Part shown: positions 6,514 through 14,253 of the stretch, piece after piece
Numbering within the stretch: position 1 is the first letter of the stretch
How the letters are laid out: each line of letters opens with the position of its first letter
DNA from: Inquilinus limosus DSM 16000
Lineage (GTDB): Bacteria > Pseudomonadota > Alphaproteobacteria > DSM-16000 > Inquilinaceae
Direction: 5' to 3'
DNA: 64,000 bases
Assembly: GCF_000423185.1 (NCBI RefSeq)
Contig: NZ_AUHM01000009.1
Coordinates: 62,001 to 126,000, forward strand
Made by a program: the position numbers and the translations under genes
The notes under the pieces: generated by a model
Told to the model about the DNA's origin: nothing
Databases searched by the model: none
Seen by the model: only the letters and a program-made list of their open reading frames with translations

Positions 6514-8628
6514 CTAGTTTGACGCTGTGGCCTTGCCGAATGATCCCGTTTCATCATAGCGCCACACAGCACCTCCGCACGCCGTGCGGCTGTGCAGTTG
6601 ATCCTTCGCGCTGGCAACAGCGACGGTCGGCTGGATGTTCCGATAGGGTGTGAGCTCGGCTTCCTCCGCCAGAGTCACGATCTCGAAATTGCGCTCCGCC
6701 CCGGTTGACGCCGTCACGCCGATGACGCCGCGGCTCAAAAGAGACGACGTCGGCGCCTCGAAGACCTTGTCTGTGCCGACAAGGCTATTGCTGCGCCAGA
6801 TCTCGAGTGTTTCACCCGTCTCGGGCGCGGATGACAGGATCTGACTGCCTTCCCGCGGCAACAGCCGGTAGGCGACGACCCAATGGTATGAGGCTCTATC
6901 GCGGCTTGCGGAGAGGACTCGCATTTGATGCACCGCAGCTCCGGTCGCCGGTTTCTTCCATCTGATGATGTCCCCGCCCTGAATGGACGCCGCTATGTTG
7001 TCCAAGAGAAAGTAACTGGCCGTATGTGCACGAAGCGCATTGTATGACATCGTGATGCGACCGGTTGCGCGCGCCGCATCGTCCGCGAATTCCAGGAAGG
7101 TCCCGGTGGCGGTCTTGAATGTCTGGTCCGGTTGGCACCAGCCTTCGACATGGCCATTCTGGCCCAGCAGAACGCCGCCTCGCCACCGCCCCTGCAAGTA
7201 TAGGGATTGGCACAGGAGCTTGCTGTACGGCCCGCACTCGACGGCGAAGGCGCCTTGATCGGTGTCGCCATTCGCATAGCGTTCCCGGCTCCCCTCGATG
7301 AAAATTGCTCCGGCACTGAGGAAGCCGTGATCGAGGGTGATGGCCGGGCCGCGGCATGCCTGGGCGCGGAAATCCGAGACGTGGCTGTCATCGCCGGACA
7401 GTTCCCGTGACGTCCACGCATTCGCTACCGAGAGCGCGAAGAAGTGCGCGATGGTCATGCCGGTCAGGCATGGGTAGTACTGGGCGAGGCGGTCGTATTG
7501 GAACGTGGTGTTGCCGATGTCTTGCGGTGCCGACGGCCCGTGTGTCGGGGCCGGGCCGTAGGCGGCAATATCCGATACCGCCCGGTAGACACGCCAAATC
7601 CCCCCAGACAGGTAGCGCCGAAGCTCGTTGGCCTTGACCGCTTCTGCCTGGCTCCATTGCGGAATCGGATCATCGTTCTGATGGTTCTGGATGTATTCCC
7701 AGTTGTCCACCGTGTTTGCCACATAGGGGATGGGGGCTCCCGGCTTCCCGTCTCCCGTCGCCGCCGTGCAGCGGAAGACCCGTCCGCCCGAGATCACCAG
7801 GGCGCCTGCCTGGTAGGAGGCGTTTCGGTCGAATTCGACCGGGCCGTATTGGTTGCTCCCCCGTGCCGGCGAGTAGACGCCATATTCCAGGCCATGCACC
7901 TCGAGGCTCTGCCAGCAGGTATTGGAACCACCGCGGCCGCCGACCCCATTGATGCTGACCAGTCGGCCTTCATAGGGGACGAGGTAGTCAGCGGACTCGC
8001 TCTGGGCAGTGGAATAGAAATTTCGGCTGGACCCGATGGCGCAGAGATCGCCCAGGGTCTCCCCGCCAGCCTTTTTGATCCGAACGCTGCCGGTGACGGT
8101 TCCGAATTTCGCGCCGCGCAGGTCGAACGCCACCGTCTTTACGGACGGGTAGCCGGTGAGGTCCCGGATCGGATTGTAGGAGCCTGCGGCGCAAAGGATG
8201 TCGCAATCGGCACGGATGGTGATCGGGTAGTCCCATTGGATCGATTTCTTGATCAGAAACCGACCCACGAGATCGAGACAATGATTGCCCCGGCCGGCGG
8301 CGGCGATCGCGGCGTTGATGGCGTCGCTGTCATCGGTCGCGCCATCGCCCTTCGCGCCGAACCAGTACGGGCTGACTGCTCCATCGAAGACGCGGTGCCA
8401 TCGTCCGGCAGCGCTTGGATCGGTGATGCTGGAGGGTCGTACAACAATTCCTGAATCGGGCATCGCGGTCGAGTCGGCGCGCCAGGAGAAGGTGCCGCCT
8501 CCCTTGTCCGAGGGGTTGTCTCGGCCGCGGAGGAAGATGGCGGGCGGCGTGGTGTTGCCGTCTGTAGGGGGCGCTGCCTTCTGGAGATCGACAAGGGTGT
8601 TTACCGACGTCATCCCATTGATTGCCAT
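6514..8628 (-). CDS. phage tailspike/pectate-lyase-fold protein
   Basis: 704 residues. The motif YWFGAKGDGATDDSDAINAA at residues 88-107 is the signature that opens the right-handed beta-helix of pectate_lyase_3 tailspikes; a long region rich in Gly, Asn and short beta repeats follows to about residue 560. Residues 1-87 would be the head-binding part (NTPPAIFLRGRDNPSDKGGG is typical). Such proteins bind, and often cut or deacetylate, host surface polysaccharide. The start ATG at 8628 has AGGA nine bases upstream. Base composition is lower in GC than the neighbours, indicating recent acquisition. It lies between two acyltransferase genes that could alter the very receptor it recognises. Catalytic residues cannot be assigned by eye. 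Confidence 0.85.
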   Translation of the reverse strand: MAINGMTSVNTLVDLQKAAPPTDGNTTPPAIFLRGRDNPSDKGGGTFSWRADSTAMPDSGIVVRPSSITDPSAAGRWHRVFDGAVSPYWFGAKGDGATDDSDAINAAIAAAGRGNHCLDLVGRFLIKKSIQWDYPITIRADCDILCAAGSYNPIRDLTGYPSVKTVAFDLRGAKFGTVTGSVRIKKAGGETLGDLCAIGSSRNFYSTAQSESADYLVPYEGRLVSINGVGGRGGSNTCWQSLEVHGLEYGVYSPARGSNQYGPVEFDRNASYQAGALVISGGRVFRCTAATGDGKPGAPIPYVANTVDNWEYIQNHQNDDPIPQWSQAEAVKANELRRYLSGGIWRVYRAVSDIAAYGPAPTHGPSAPQDIGNTTFQYDRLAQYYPCLTGMTIAHFFALSVANAWTSRELSGDDSHVSDFRAQACRGPAITLDHGFLSAGAIFIEGSRERYANGDTDQGAFAVECGPYSKLLCQSLYLQGRWRGGVLLGQNGHVEGWCQPDQTFKTATGTFLEFADDAARATGRITMSYNALRAHTASYFLLDNIAASIQGGDIIRWKKPATGAAVHQMRVLSASRDRASYHWVVAYRLLPREGSQILSSAPETGETLEIWRSNSLVGTDKVFEAPTSSLLSRGVIGVTASTGAERNFEIVTLAEEAELTPYRNIQPTVAVASAKDQLHSRTACGGAVWRYDETGSFGKATASN

Positions 8629-8670
8629 GCGAATATTCCTTTCGGGCTGTCAGGTCGCCGGCCGATCGAC

Positions 8671-8740
8671 GTGTTCAGGATCAAGTCTGGCCTTTCCGGG
8701 CCATGGGCCTGGCTGTCGTCTTGCCTCAGCCCCTCTCGCG
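8671..8740 (-). pseudogene. remnant of portal-gene leader and first codons
   Basis: About 70 bp aligning with 5958-6027, which carries the portal ribosome-binding site and start. Here the sequence reads ccagac-TTGATCCTGAACACG on the minus strand, matching the portal start TTGATCCTGGACACG, then diverges into the tailspike leader. It marks a recombination junction that put the tailspike behind a copied portal expression leader. Confidence 0.55.
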
Positions 8741-8772
8741 GGAGGGTCACCGGCCGACGGCGGCTGCGCATG

Positions 8773-8870
8773 AAAAACCCGCCGCGGCGATACCGGGCGG
8801 GCGCAACTGTCTGACGATACCTGAACTATGCCACGCGACGCGGCGTCACGTCAAGAACAAAAAGCGAACA
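8773..8870 (-). promoter_or_regulatory. promoter-hairpin cassette B (upstream of tailspike)
   Basis: Second copy of the 93-bp core: TTGACG (8849-8854), 18-base spacer, CATAGT (8825-8830), then the hairpin with TTTTTC. In the upper stem the C of copy A is T here, giving a T-G (U-G) pair, so pairing is kept despite the change. It lies about 150 bp upstream of the tailspike. Confidence 0.65.
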
Positions 8871-8887
8871 CAACACGGCGAACGGAA

Positions 8888-8909
8888 GAGCCCCGACCTT
8901 GTGGGCCTC
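8888..8909 (-). terminator. imperfect hairpin upstream of cassette B
   Basis: GAGCCCC (8888-8894) pairs with GGGCCTC (8903-8909) with one bulge, at the place where a perfect terminator stem precedes cassette A. No minus-strand gene now lies upstream, so it may be a relic of a lost gene. Confidence 0.3.
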
Positions 8910-9038
8910 GAAAGGCACGCCGGTCCGACCGGGCCGCCCTCGGAGCGCGACACCGCCGACCTGCATGATCTTGCAGCTAGACGGGCGGCGGCTTTCGCCG
9001 CCTGTGTTTCCGGCGCGGGATCGTCCCGGGGGGCGCAG

Positions 9039-10289
9039 ATGGGCATCTTCTCCGTGTGGCCGTATTTCGTTCTCATGGCCGCCGTCTGGCTGGCGCTGGC
9101 GACCCCGGCCTTCCACGCCGCGGACGAGCCCCTCCGGCACGACCGGCGGACGGCGACCCTCGACGGTCTGCGGGGCTTCCTCGCGATGAGCGTCTTCGCG
9201 CACCACCTGGTCATCACCCACCGGTACATCGAGACGGGACTTTGGGAGCTGCCGGCTTCGGGCTTCTACACCCTGCTCGGACAGGCCGGCGTCATGCTCT
9301 TCTTCATGATCACCGGCTTCCTGTTCTGGGGGAAGCTGCTCGACGGCAAAGGCCGCCCGGACTGGACGGCGCTCTATATCGGCCGCCTCTTCCGCATCGG
9401 CCCGATGTATCTCCTCGCCGTCGGCGTGATGCTCGTCATCGTCGCCTGGCGGACCGGGTTCACGCTCCGGGAGCCGGCCTGGACCGTCGCGGCGGCCGTG
9501 CTGCAATGGCTGGCGTTCGGCATCGTCCCGCTGCAGCCCGACGTCAACGGCTATCCCCGCACCGGGCTGATCCTGGCGGGGGTGACCTGGACGATCTTCG
9601 TCGAATGGCTGTTCTACGGGTCGTTGCGGCTGATGGCCGGCGTCGCCCGAGGGGCCCGGCCCCAGCGGTTCGCCGGCGGCGGCCTCCTGCTCTGCCTGGT
9701 CGTCCTGGCGATCGCGTCCTGGTCGGCCGACATCTCGTTCGCCCATCCGACGCCGGGGCTGCTGATTGCCACCCTGGCCACGATCCTCGCCGCATTCTTC
9801 TCCGGCATGGCGGCGGCATGCCTGGTCCGGCGCGAGGCCCGGCCGCGCGTGCCGGAACGGGCGGCCTCGCTGCTGGCCGTGGCGTGCCTGGGCACGGTGT
9901 TCCTGGCTTTCGGCGACATGATCGGCCCGGTCCAGATCATCCTGGTGTCGGTCCTCTTTTACCTCATCTGCGACGGCTGCACCTTGTTCGGCCTGCTGTC
10001 GACGCGCCCCGCCCGGCGCATGAGCGAGATCAGCTACAGCATCTATCTGCTGCAGGGCCTGGTGCTGACCCTCGTCTTCGCGCTGCCGCCGGTCCGGGAC
10101 TTCGCCATGGCGGACCCGGTCCGGTACTGGCTGGTCGGCGGCCTGTGCGCGCTGCTGCTCGTCGCCGCCTCGGCGGTGACCTATCGCTGGGTCGAAACGC
10201 CGGGAATCGCGCTGGGGCGTCAGCTGCGATCCCGGCTGGCGGGCTGGCCCCGGGTCGCGGACGGCCCGCGCGGCGCGACCAGCCCGTAG
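9039..10289 (+). CDS. acyltransferase 3 family membrane protein (second copy)
   Basis: 416 residues, about ten membrane helices. Family motifs: an N-terminal helix, then LDGLRGFLAMSVFAHHL (Arg-Gly and paired His of the active-site region), MLFFMITGFLFWGKL, and YRWVETPG near the C-terminus. It probably O-acylates a surface or envelope glycan. The start is the ATG at 9039 with a G-rich ribosome-binding site (cccggggggcgcag); in-frame codons upstream to 8622 cross cassette B and are not coding. It is convergent with the terminase gene, 23 bp apart. Only loosely similar to the acyltransferase at 3872, so not a recent duplicate. Together with the tailspike it suggests a seroconversion-type cargo block. 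Confidence 0.88.
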   Translation: MGIFSVWPYFVLMAAVWLALATPAFHAADEPLRHDRRTATLDGLRGFLAMSVFAHHLVITHRYIETGLWELPASGFYTLLGQAGVMLFFMITGFLFWGKLLDGKGRPDWTALYIGRLFRIGPMYLLAVGVMLVIVAWRTGFTLREPAWTVAAAVLQWLAFGIVPLQPDVNGYPRTGLILAGVTWTIFVEWLFYGSLRLMAGVARGARPQRFAGGGLLLCLVVLAIASWSADISFAHPTPGLLIATLATILAAFFSGMAAACLVRREARPRVPERAASLLAVACLGTVFLAFGDMIGPVQIILVSVLFYLICDGCTLFGLLSTRPARRMSEISYSIYLLQGLVLTLVFALPPVRDFAMADPVRYWLVGGLCALLLVAASAVTYRWVETPGIALGRQLRSRLAGWPRVADGPRGATSP

Positions 10290-10312
10290 CGGGCCGCCCG
10301 CGCCGGCGGTCT

Positions 10313-11890
10313 TCATCCGACCCATCTCAGGCTGCTGTCATAGCTGCCGTACTGCTTCCTCTGGCCTTCGAGGGCGTAGCGCAGGGCGTCGATGGCGTGG
10401 TTCTCGCGGTCCTCCAGCTCGGGCAGGGTCTCGCCGGTCTTCGGATCGGTGCGCCAGGAGAACAGCGCCAGCTCGTCGATCAGGTGCCGGCAGCGCGGAT
10501 GCACCAGGATGTCGCAGCTCTTCAGGAACTCAACGCCCTCCTTGACCGACCCGCCGCCCTTCGCCGCCGCCCGCAGCCTGGGGAAGCCGTGCCGCTGCAT
10601 GTAGCTGATCGTCTCCGGCCGGGCGCCGTCGGCCACGATCGGCCAGCGCCGCGCCTCCGGCACCGTGTCGAACAGCGCCGGCGTCCGGTCGATCTCGCAC
10701 CCCACCCGGTAGGCCTCGTGGTCGACATAGAGCGTCCGGCCCTTGAGGAAGCAGCGCACCAGCACCGTCGGGTCGCGGGCGAAGCCCCAATCGGCGCCGA
10801 ACAGGAACCGGGCGTCGGCCGGCGTCTCGAACGCCTCGACCCGCCAGTTGCGGAACACCCGCGCCTCGCTGACCCGCCGGTACCCGCCCAGCCAGACATG
10901 CTGGTACTTGTCCGGGTCGCGCTCGCGGTCCCATTCCATCTCGGCCTGCAGCACCTTCGGGAAATGCGGGTTGGCCGACCAGTTGGCCTCGATCAGCACC
11001 GTGCCGGGCGGCGCCGGGCCGCCGCGGAACAGCTGGTCGACCGGATCGTCCGGCCGGGTCGGGTTCCAGGAGAACCACAGCTCCGACCCCGTCTTGCGGA
11101 TGGTCGGGCGCAGCAACTCCAGGCTCCGCTTCGACAGCGACTGGGCCTCCTCGACCCAGGCGATGTCGTAGCCCTCCAACGACTTGATCGACTCGGCCGT
11201 GTGGTTCTGCATGCCCTGGAAGATGATCCGGCCGCCGCCCGGCGTCAGGATGCGGTCGGCCTGGACGGTGAAGGCCGGGCCCAGGCCCAGCGCCTGGATC
11301 TTGTCCTCGAGCAGCCGCTTGACCGACTGGTCGAGCGAGCGCTGCACCTCGCGGATGCACACCGCCCGCACCGGCGCCGCCTCGACGCAGCGCCGCACCA
11401 AGAGCTCGGCGAAGACATGCGACTTGCCCGACCCGCGGCCGCCATGGACGGCCTTGTAGCGCGACGGCTGCAGCAGGTCCGCGAAGGCCGGCGCCAGCTC
11501 CAGCGGCGGCGGGGCCGGCGCCCGCAGCATGGGCCGGATCTCGGGCTCGGGCGGCAGGCGCTGCAGCCGCTCCCGATGCCGCAGCAGCTCCGCCTGTTCC
11601 TCGGGGTCGGGTTTGCGCTCCCCGCGGCCGTCGAGGACGACCAGGGTCTTGTTCGACAGCGTCGCGACCGCATCCGTCGCCACGAGCCGCCGCCGCAGCC
11701 GCCGCCGCTCGTCCAGGCGAAGGGCGAAGATCAGGAGCCAGGGCTTCAGCAGCAGCTTCGAAGCCCGGTCCTTCGCCTGGGATGCCGCATACTTCGCCCG
11801 GCGCGCCGCTTCGGCGCCGTTGCCGCAGTCGAGCAGATGGCGGACGAAACGGCGTTGCTTCCAGTTCAGCTTCAACCGACTCCGTGCCAT
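10313..11890 (-). CDS. phage terminase large subunit with fused small-subunit-like N-terminus
   Basis: 525 residues. Residues 8-75 (NWKQRRFVRHLLDCGNGAEA, then ASQAKDRASKLL) resemble the helix-turn-helix DNA-binding domain of Terminase_2-type small subunits. From residue 140 a PBSX-type large subunit follows: Walker A GGRGSGKS at 150-157, Walker B IAWVEEA at 243-249 with the catalytic Glu, the coupling motif LWFSWNPTRP near 271, and the RNase H-like nuclease beginning GADWGFARD at 365 with a late acidic residue in DRENHAIDAL. The enzyme packages phage DNA using ATP. The frame looks intact. It lies 33 bp downstream of promoter-hairpin cassette C. Confidence 0.92.
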   Translation of the reverse strand: MARSRLKLNWKQRRFVRHLLDCGNGAEAARRAKYAASQAKDRASKLLLKPWLLIFALRLDERRRLRRRLVATDAVATLSNKTLVVLDGRGERKPDPEEQAELLRHRERLQRLPPEPEIRPMLRAPAPPPLELAPAFADLLQPSRYKAVHGGRGSGKSHVFAELLVRRCVEAAPVRAVCIREVQRSLDQSVKRLLEDKIQALGLGPAFTVQADRILTPGGGRIIFQGMQNHTAESIKSLEGYDIAWVEEAQSLSKRSLELLRPTIRKTGSELWFSWNPTRPDDPVDQLFRGGPAPPGTVLIEANWSANPHFPKVLQAEMEWDRERDPDKYQHVWLGGYRRVSEARVFRNWRVEAFETPADARFLFGADWGFARDPTVLVRCFLKGRTLYVDHEAYRVGCEIDRTPALFDTVPEARRWPIVADGARPETISYMQRHGFPRLRAAAKGGGSVKEGVEFLKSCDILVHPRCRHLIDELALFSWRTDPKTGETLPELEDRENHAIDALRYALEGQRKQYGSYDSSLRWVG

Positions 11891-11913
11891 GCCGCCCCCC
11901 GGGACACACCGAA

Positions 11914-12015
11914 ACGAAAGCGCCCGCCGCGGCGGTGCCGGGCGGGCGCAACTGTCTGACTGTGCCTGAACTATGCCACGCGACGCGGCGTCACGTCAAG
12001 AACAAAAAGCGAACA
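11914..12015 (-). promoter_or_regulatory. promoter-hairpin cassette C (upstream of terminase)
   Basis: Third 93-bp core copy (11923-12015). TTGACG (11994-11999) and CATAGT (11970-11975) are again 18 bases apart. The stem is longer here, GCGCCCGCC pairing with GGCGGGCGC, followed by TTTCGTTTC. The hairpin ends about 25 bp before the terminase start, so it would act directly on that gene's leader. Confidence 0.65.
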
Positions 12016-12055
12016 CCGAAAGCGGTTGTCGCCGGGATCGAGCCGCATCGGTCGC

Positions 12056-12496
12056 TCACTGCGACGGCAGGCGGAAGAGTCGCCGGACGGAGTTGCTGCC
12101 CCCGTCACTACTGCCTCCGCCGCTGCTGCCTCTGCCGATGCTGCCCCGATTGCCCCGGTCCCCATCGTCCGATTGCGGCGGAAGGCGGAACAGCCGCCGG
12201 ACGTCGTTGCGATCGTCGTCTCTATCCCGTCTATCCCGGCGCCGATCATCGTCATCATCCCGATCCCGGTCGCGGCGCCAGCGGCGATATCGGTCGCGGT
12301 CGTCGTCGTCCCAGTCGCGATGACGGTAGCGGTATCGATCGCGGTAGTAGTAGTCATCGTCGTACCAGCCGTATCCCGACCCGTAGTAGCCGGGATAGCC
12401 GCCATAGCCGTAGCCGTCCGTCTGGCATGCGGCGATGAGCGGCGCGGACGCCGAGACCGCCACCGTCAGAAGCATCGCCCGGGCAAAGCTGGTCAA
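12056..12496 (-). CDS. low-complexity lipoprotein (Tyr/Asp/Arg-rich)
   Basis: 146 residues. A signal peptide with lipobox LIAAC predicts lipidation at Cys24. Then come a Tyr/Gly-rich stretch (GYGYGGYPGYYGSGYGWYDD), a long run of alternating Arg and Asp (about residues 45-98), and two copies of VRRLFRLP, one in the middle and one at the C-terminus, separated by a Gly/Ser linker. GGAG lies about eight bases before the ATG. No family recognised; comparable Asp/Arg-rich small lipoproteins occur as chromosomal hypothetical genes in alphaproteobacteria. Phage cargo or an unrelated gene between phage pieces are both possible. The repeats suggest a structural or nucleic-acid/metal-binding surface protein, but that is speculative. 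Confidence 0.6.
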   Translation of the reverse strand: MTSFARAMLLTVAVSASAPLIAACQTDGYGYGGYPGYYGSGYGWYDDDYYYRDRYRYRHRDWDDDDRDRYRRWRRDRDRDDDDDRRRDRRDRDDDRNDVRRLFRLPPQSDDGDRGNRGSIGRGSSGGGSSDGGSNSVRRLFRLPSQ

Positions 12497-12607
12497 TGCC
12501 GAACTCCGCGTTGTTGCCCCGAATCAACGCGCGAGACGGGGAAAACGATCCGTCGCCCGTGGTGGCTCCGCCGGAATGCCTCCGCCGCCTGCCGGGTGTC
12601 TCGCACC

Positions 12608-13162
12608 TCACACCCTTCCCTCGACCAGGTCGTCGCGGCCGGTCAGGCGGTAGTGGTCGGCCAGCGTCTTCAGCCCGTCCTCCAGCACGCCCATCACCTT
12701 GTCGCGGATGCGGCCCTGCCGGACGGCGATGGCGGAGACGTCCTGCTCGTGGCAGCACACCGCCTCGACCACCGCCCCGACATGGGGCCCGAGGCAGCGC
12801 AGCGCCGCCTTGTAGGCCCGCAGCGCCTCGAGCTGCACCTCGTTCGGGGCCAGCACCATGCCGGTGCCGCGGATCCCGGGCGGCAGCCCGCCGTCGCGGT
12901 CCTGCACGCCGAGGACCCCGATCTCGAACTGGCCGCGCAGCCGCTGCCCGGCCGAATGCATCCGCGGGGAGATCGTGCCGCGGGCGGCCAGCCGGTCGAT
13001 CGGCGCCTGCACCAGGCGCCCGACCGGGGCGCCGATCGCGGTGCCGGTCGGCCGGTCGACGATTCCCGCCGCATGCCGGGCCCGCTCCGGCGTCTCCCGC
13101 AGGGCGGCGCCCCGCCCGACCGCGATCGTCCTGCCGCGCCCGTTCCTGTGTCGCGTCATCAT
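12608..13162 (-). CDS. DUF6456-like protein
   Basis: 184 residues from the ATG pair at 13157-13162, preceded by AGAGGGGA. The C-terminal half matches the DUF6456 pattern as I know it from alphaproteobacterial and prophage proteins: IDRLAARGTISPRMHSAGQR, then a helix with ALRCLGPHVGAVVEAVCCHE, and a final VMGVLEDGLKTLADHYRL. In these proteins the domain is often joined to an HTH; here the N-terminus is short and Arg-rich with no HTH I can see. A regulatory role is likely but unproven. Upstream in-frame codons to 13336 overlap the divergent 13287 gene and are not used. Confidence 0.65.
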   Translation of the reverse strand: MMTRHRNGRGRTIAVGRGAALRETPERARHAAGIVDRPTGTAIGAPVGRLVQAPIDRLAARGTISPRMHSAGQRLRGQFEIGVLGVQDRDGGLPPGIRGTGMVLAPNEVQLEALRAYKAALRCLGPHVGAVVEAVCCHEQDVSAIAVRQGRIRDKVMGVLEDGLKTLADHYRLTGRDDLVEGRV

Positions 13163-13286
13163 TCCCCTCTGCTGGTCTCGGAACGCCGCGATGACGGGCG
13201 CGGGCAGCCGGCCCGCCGCCGCCGTCTCGGCCTGGAACAACTTCCCGGGTCGCCCGCTTGCACTAGAGGGAACACCCGGAGGTCGC

Positions 13287-13580
13287 ATGTCGGAGTCCCC
13301 ACGCCAGGCCGAGGCGATCCACGCCTGGCTGCGCATCTATCTCATCAACTGGCAGGAGGGTTACCGCCCCTCCGAGCTGGAGGTGGGGTGGATCGCCCGC
13401 GCCATGCGGATCGCGCGCGACCGCGGCAGCCTGGGCCGGATCCACGACTGCGTGATGGCCGCGATCACGCGCCGGACGCCGGCGGAGCCGCCCGAGCCCT
13501 ACGGGCTGGAGCAGTTCCGCCGCGATTTCGCGGCTTTCTGCGAAGCCTATATCGGCAATCGCGCCGCCGCCCGCCTTTGA
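13287..13580 (+). CDS. hypothetical prophage protein, 97 residues
   Basis: A small, mostly helical protein beginning MSESPRQAEAIHAWLRIYLI and containing WQEGYRPSELEVGWIARAMR. The ribosome-binding site CGGAGG sits four bases before the ATG at 13287, which supports this start over the longer frame. It is divergent from the DUF6456-like gene. No family recognised; charge pattern and size fit a phage accessory or regulatory protein. Confidence 0.6.
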   Translation: MSESPRQAEAIHAWLRIYLINWQEGYRPSELEVGWIARAMRIARDRGSLGRIHDCVMAAITRRTPAEPPEPYGLEQFRRDFAAFCEAYIGNRAAARL

Positions 13581-13615
13581 GACCGACGAGCCCGTGATCG
13601 GACTTGCAAGAGAAC

Positions 13616-13701
13616 CGTCATTGCGAGGAGGCGAAGCCGACGAAGCAATCCAGGGGCCGGCGCGAGCTGCCCTGGATTGCTTCGCTGCGCTCGCAATGAC
13701 G
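13616..13701. repeat. 86-bp palindromic intergenic repeat, copy 2
   Basis: Reverse complement of the repeat at 6052-6137, identical in both arms; only the 13-base loop differs (ccggcgcgagctg here). It lies between the 97-residue gene and the winged-helix gene. Confidence 0.8.
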
Positions 13702-13740
13702 ATCTCTTCTCGCGCTCGCGGTATGGGAGATCGCGTTCCC

Positions 13741-14253
13741 CTACCACGCCGCCATCATCGCCGCGGCACATCCCGTCGGCGAATGCGGCGGCGGCGGACC
13801 GATCCGGACGAACGGGCCGCGCGGCTCGGGCTGTTCGTGCCGGGCGAATTCGCGGCGCCGCACCGCGGCATCGTAGCTGGCGGCGCTCGCCTTCGTCGGC
13901 CGTGGCCAGCTCGCGCGCTCGGCCTGCCGCCGGGACTGCGCCTCGGATAGATCCCGGATCTGCTCCGGACTCAGCCGGCGCGGGCGGCGCACCGTGCGCT
14001 GGCCGGTGCCGGGGATCTCGAAGACGCGCCGGCGGCCGCGGCCGATGACCATGATCCGTCCGGCACATTCCAGCCGCCGCAGCTCGTAGCTGATCAGGCC
14101 CGGATTCTGACCGATGCCGTGGCCGGCGGCCTGCAGCGCCGCGGTCAGCTCGGCGGTCGAGGGCGTCGGCGCCCCTTCCGCCGCGACGGCGGCGATGACG
14201 GCGAACAGCGTCCGGGTCCGGCCGCTGAGCGGGATCGGGAAGCCGCCGCACAT
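13741..14253 (-). CDS. putative winged-helix regulator, 170 residues
   Basis: Residues 10-75 look like a winged helix-turn-helix: SGRTRTLFAVIAAVAAEGAP, then TAELTAALQAAGHGIG, a recognition-like helix SYELRRLECAGRI and a wing GRGRRRVFEI. The remainder is basic and Pro/Arg-rich. Its ATG (14251-14253) overlaps the stop of the upstream secreted-protein gene as ATGA, indicating translational coupling. The gene is part of the minus-strand operon that begins at the operator-controlled promoter opposite the S24 repressor. Role inferred as a prophage early regulator; exact family not recognised. Confidence 0.6.
   Translation of the reverse strand: MCGGFPIPLSGRTRTLFAVIAAVAAEGAPTPSTAELTAALQAAGHGIGQNPGLISYELRRLECAGRIMVIGRGRRRVFEIPGTGQRTVRRPRRLSPEQIRDLSEAQSRRQAERASWPRPTKASAASYDAAVRRREFARHEQPEPRGPFVRIGPPPPHSPTGCAAAMMAAW

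Larger units (their letters stand above)
8629..9038. other. 410-bp spacer with leader remnant and cassette B
   Basis: No gene seen. The minus strand carries promoter-hairpin cassette B (8773-8870) and, at 8671-8740, a stretch matching the portal leader and its first codons, reading TTG ATC CTG AAC ACG before the match is lost. An imperfect hairpin at 8888-8909 corresponds to the tailspike terminator upstream of cassette A. From about 8910 the plus strand leads into the second acyltransferase. Confidence 0.65.

Noticed and set aside
9056-11959. 967-residue plus-strand open frame
   Set aside because: Pro/Arg-rich shadow of the acyltransferase and terminase genes caused by high GC; no homology and it crosses two convergent genes.
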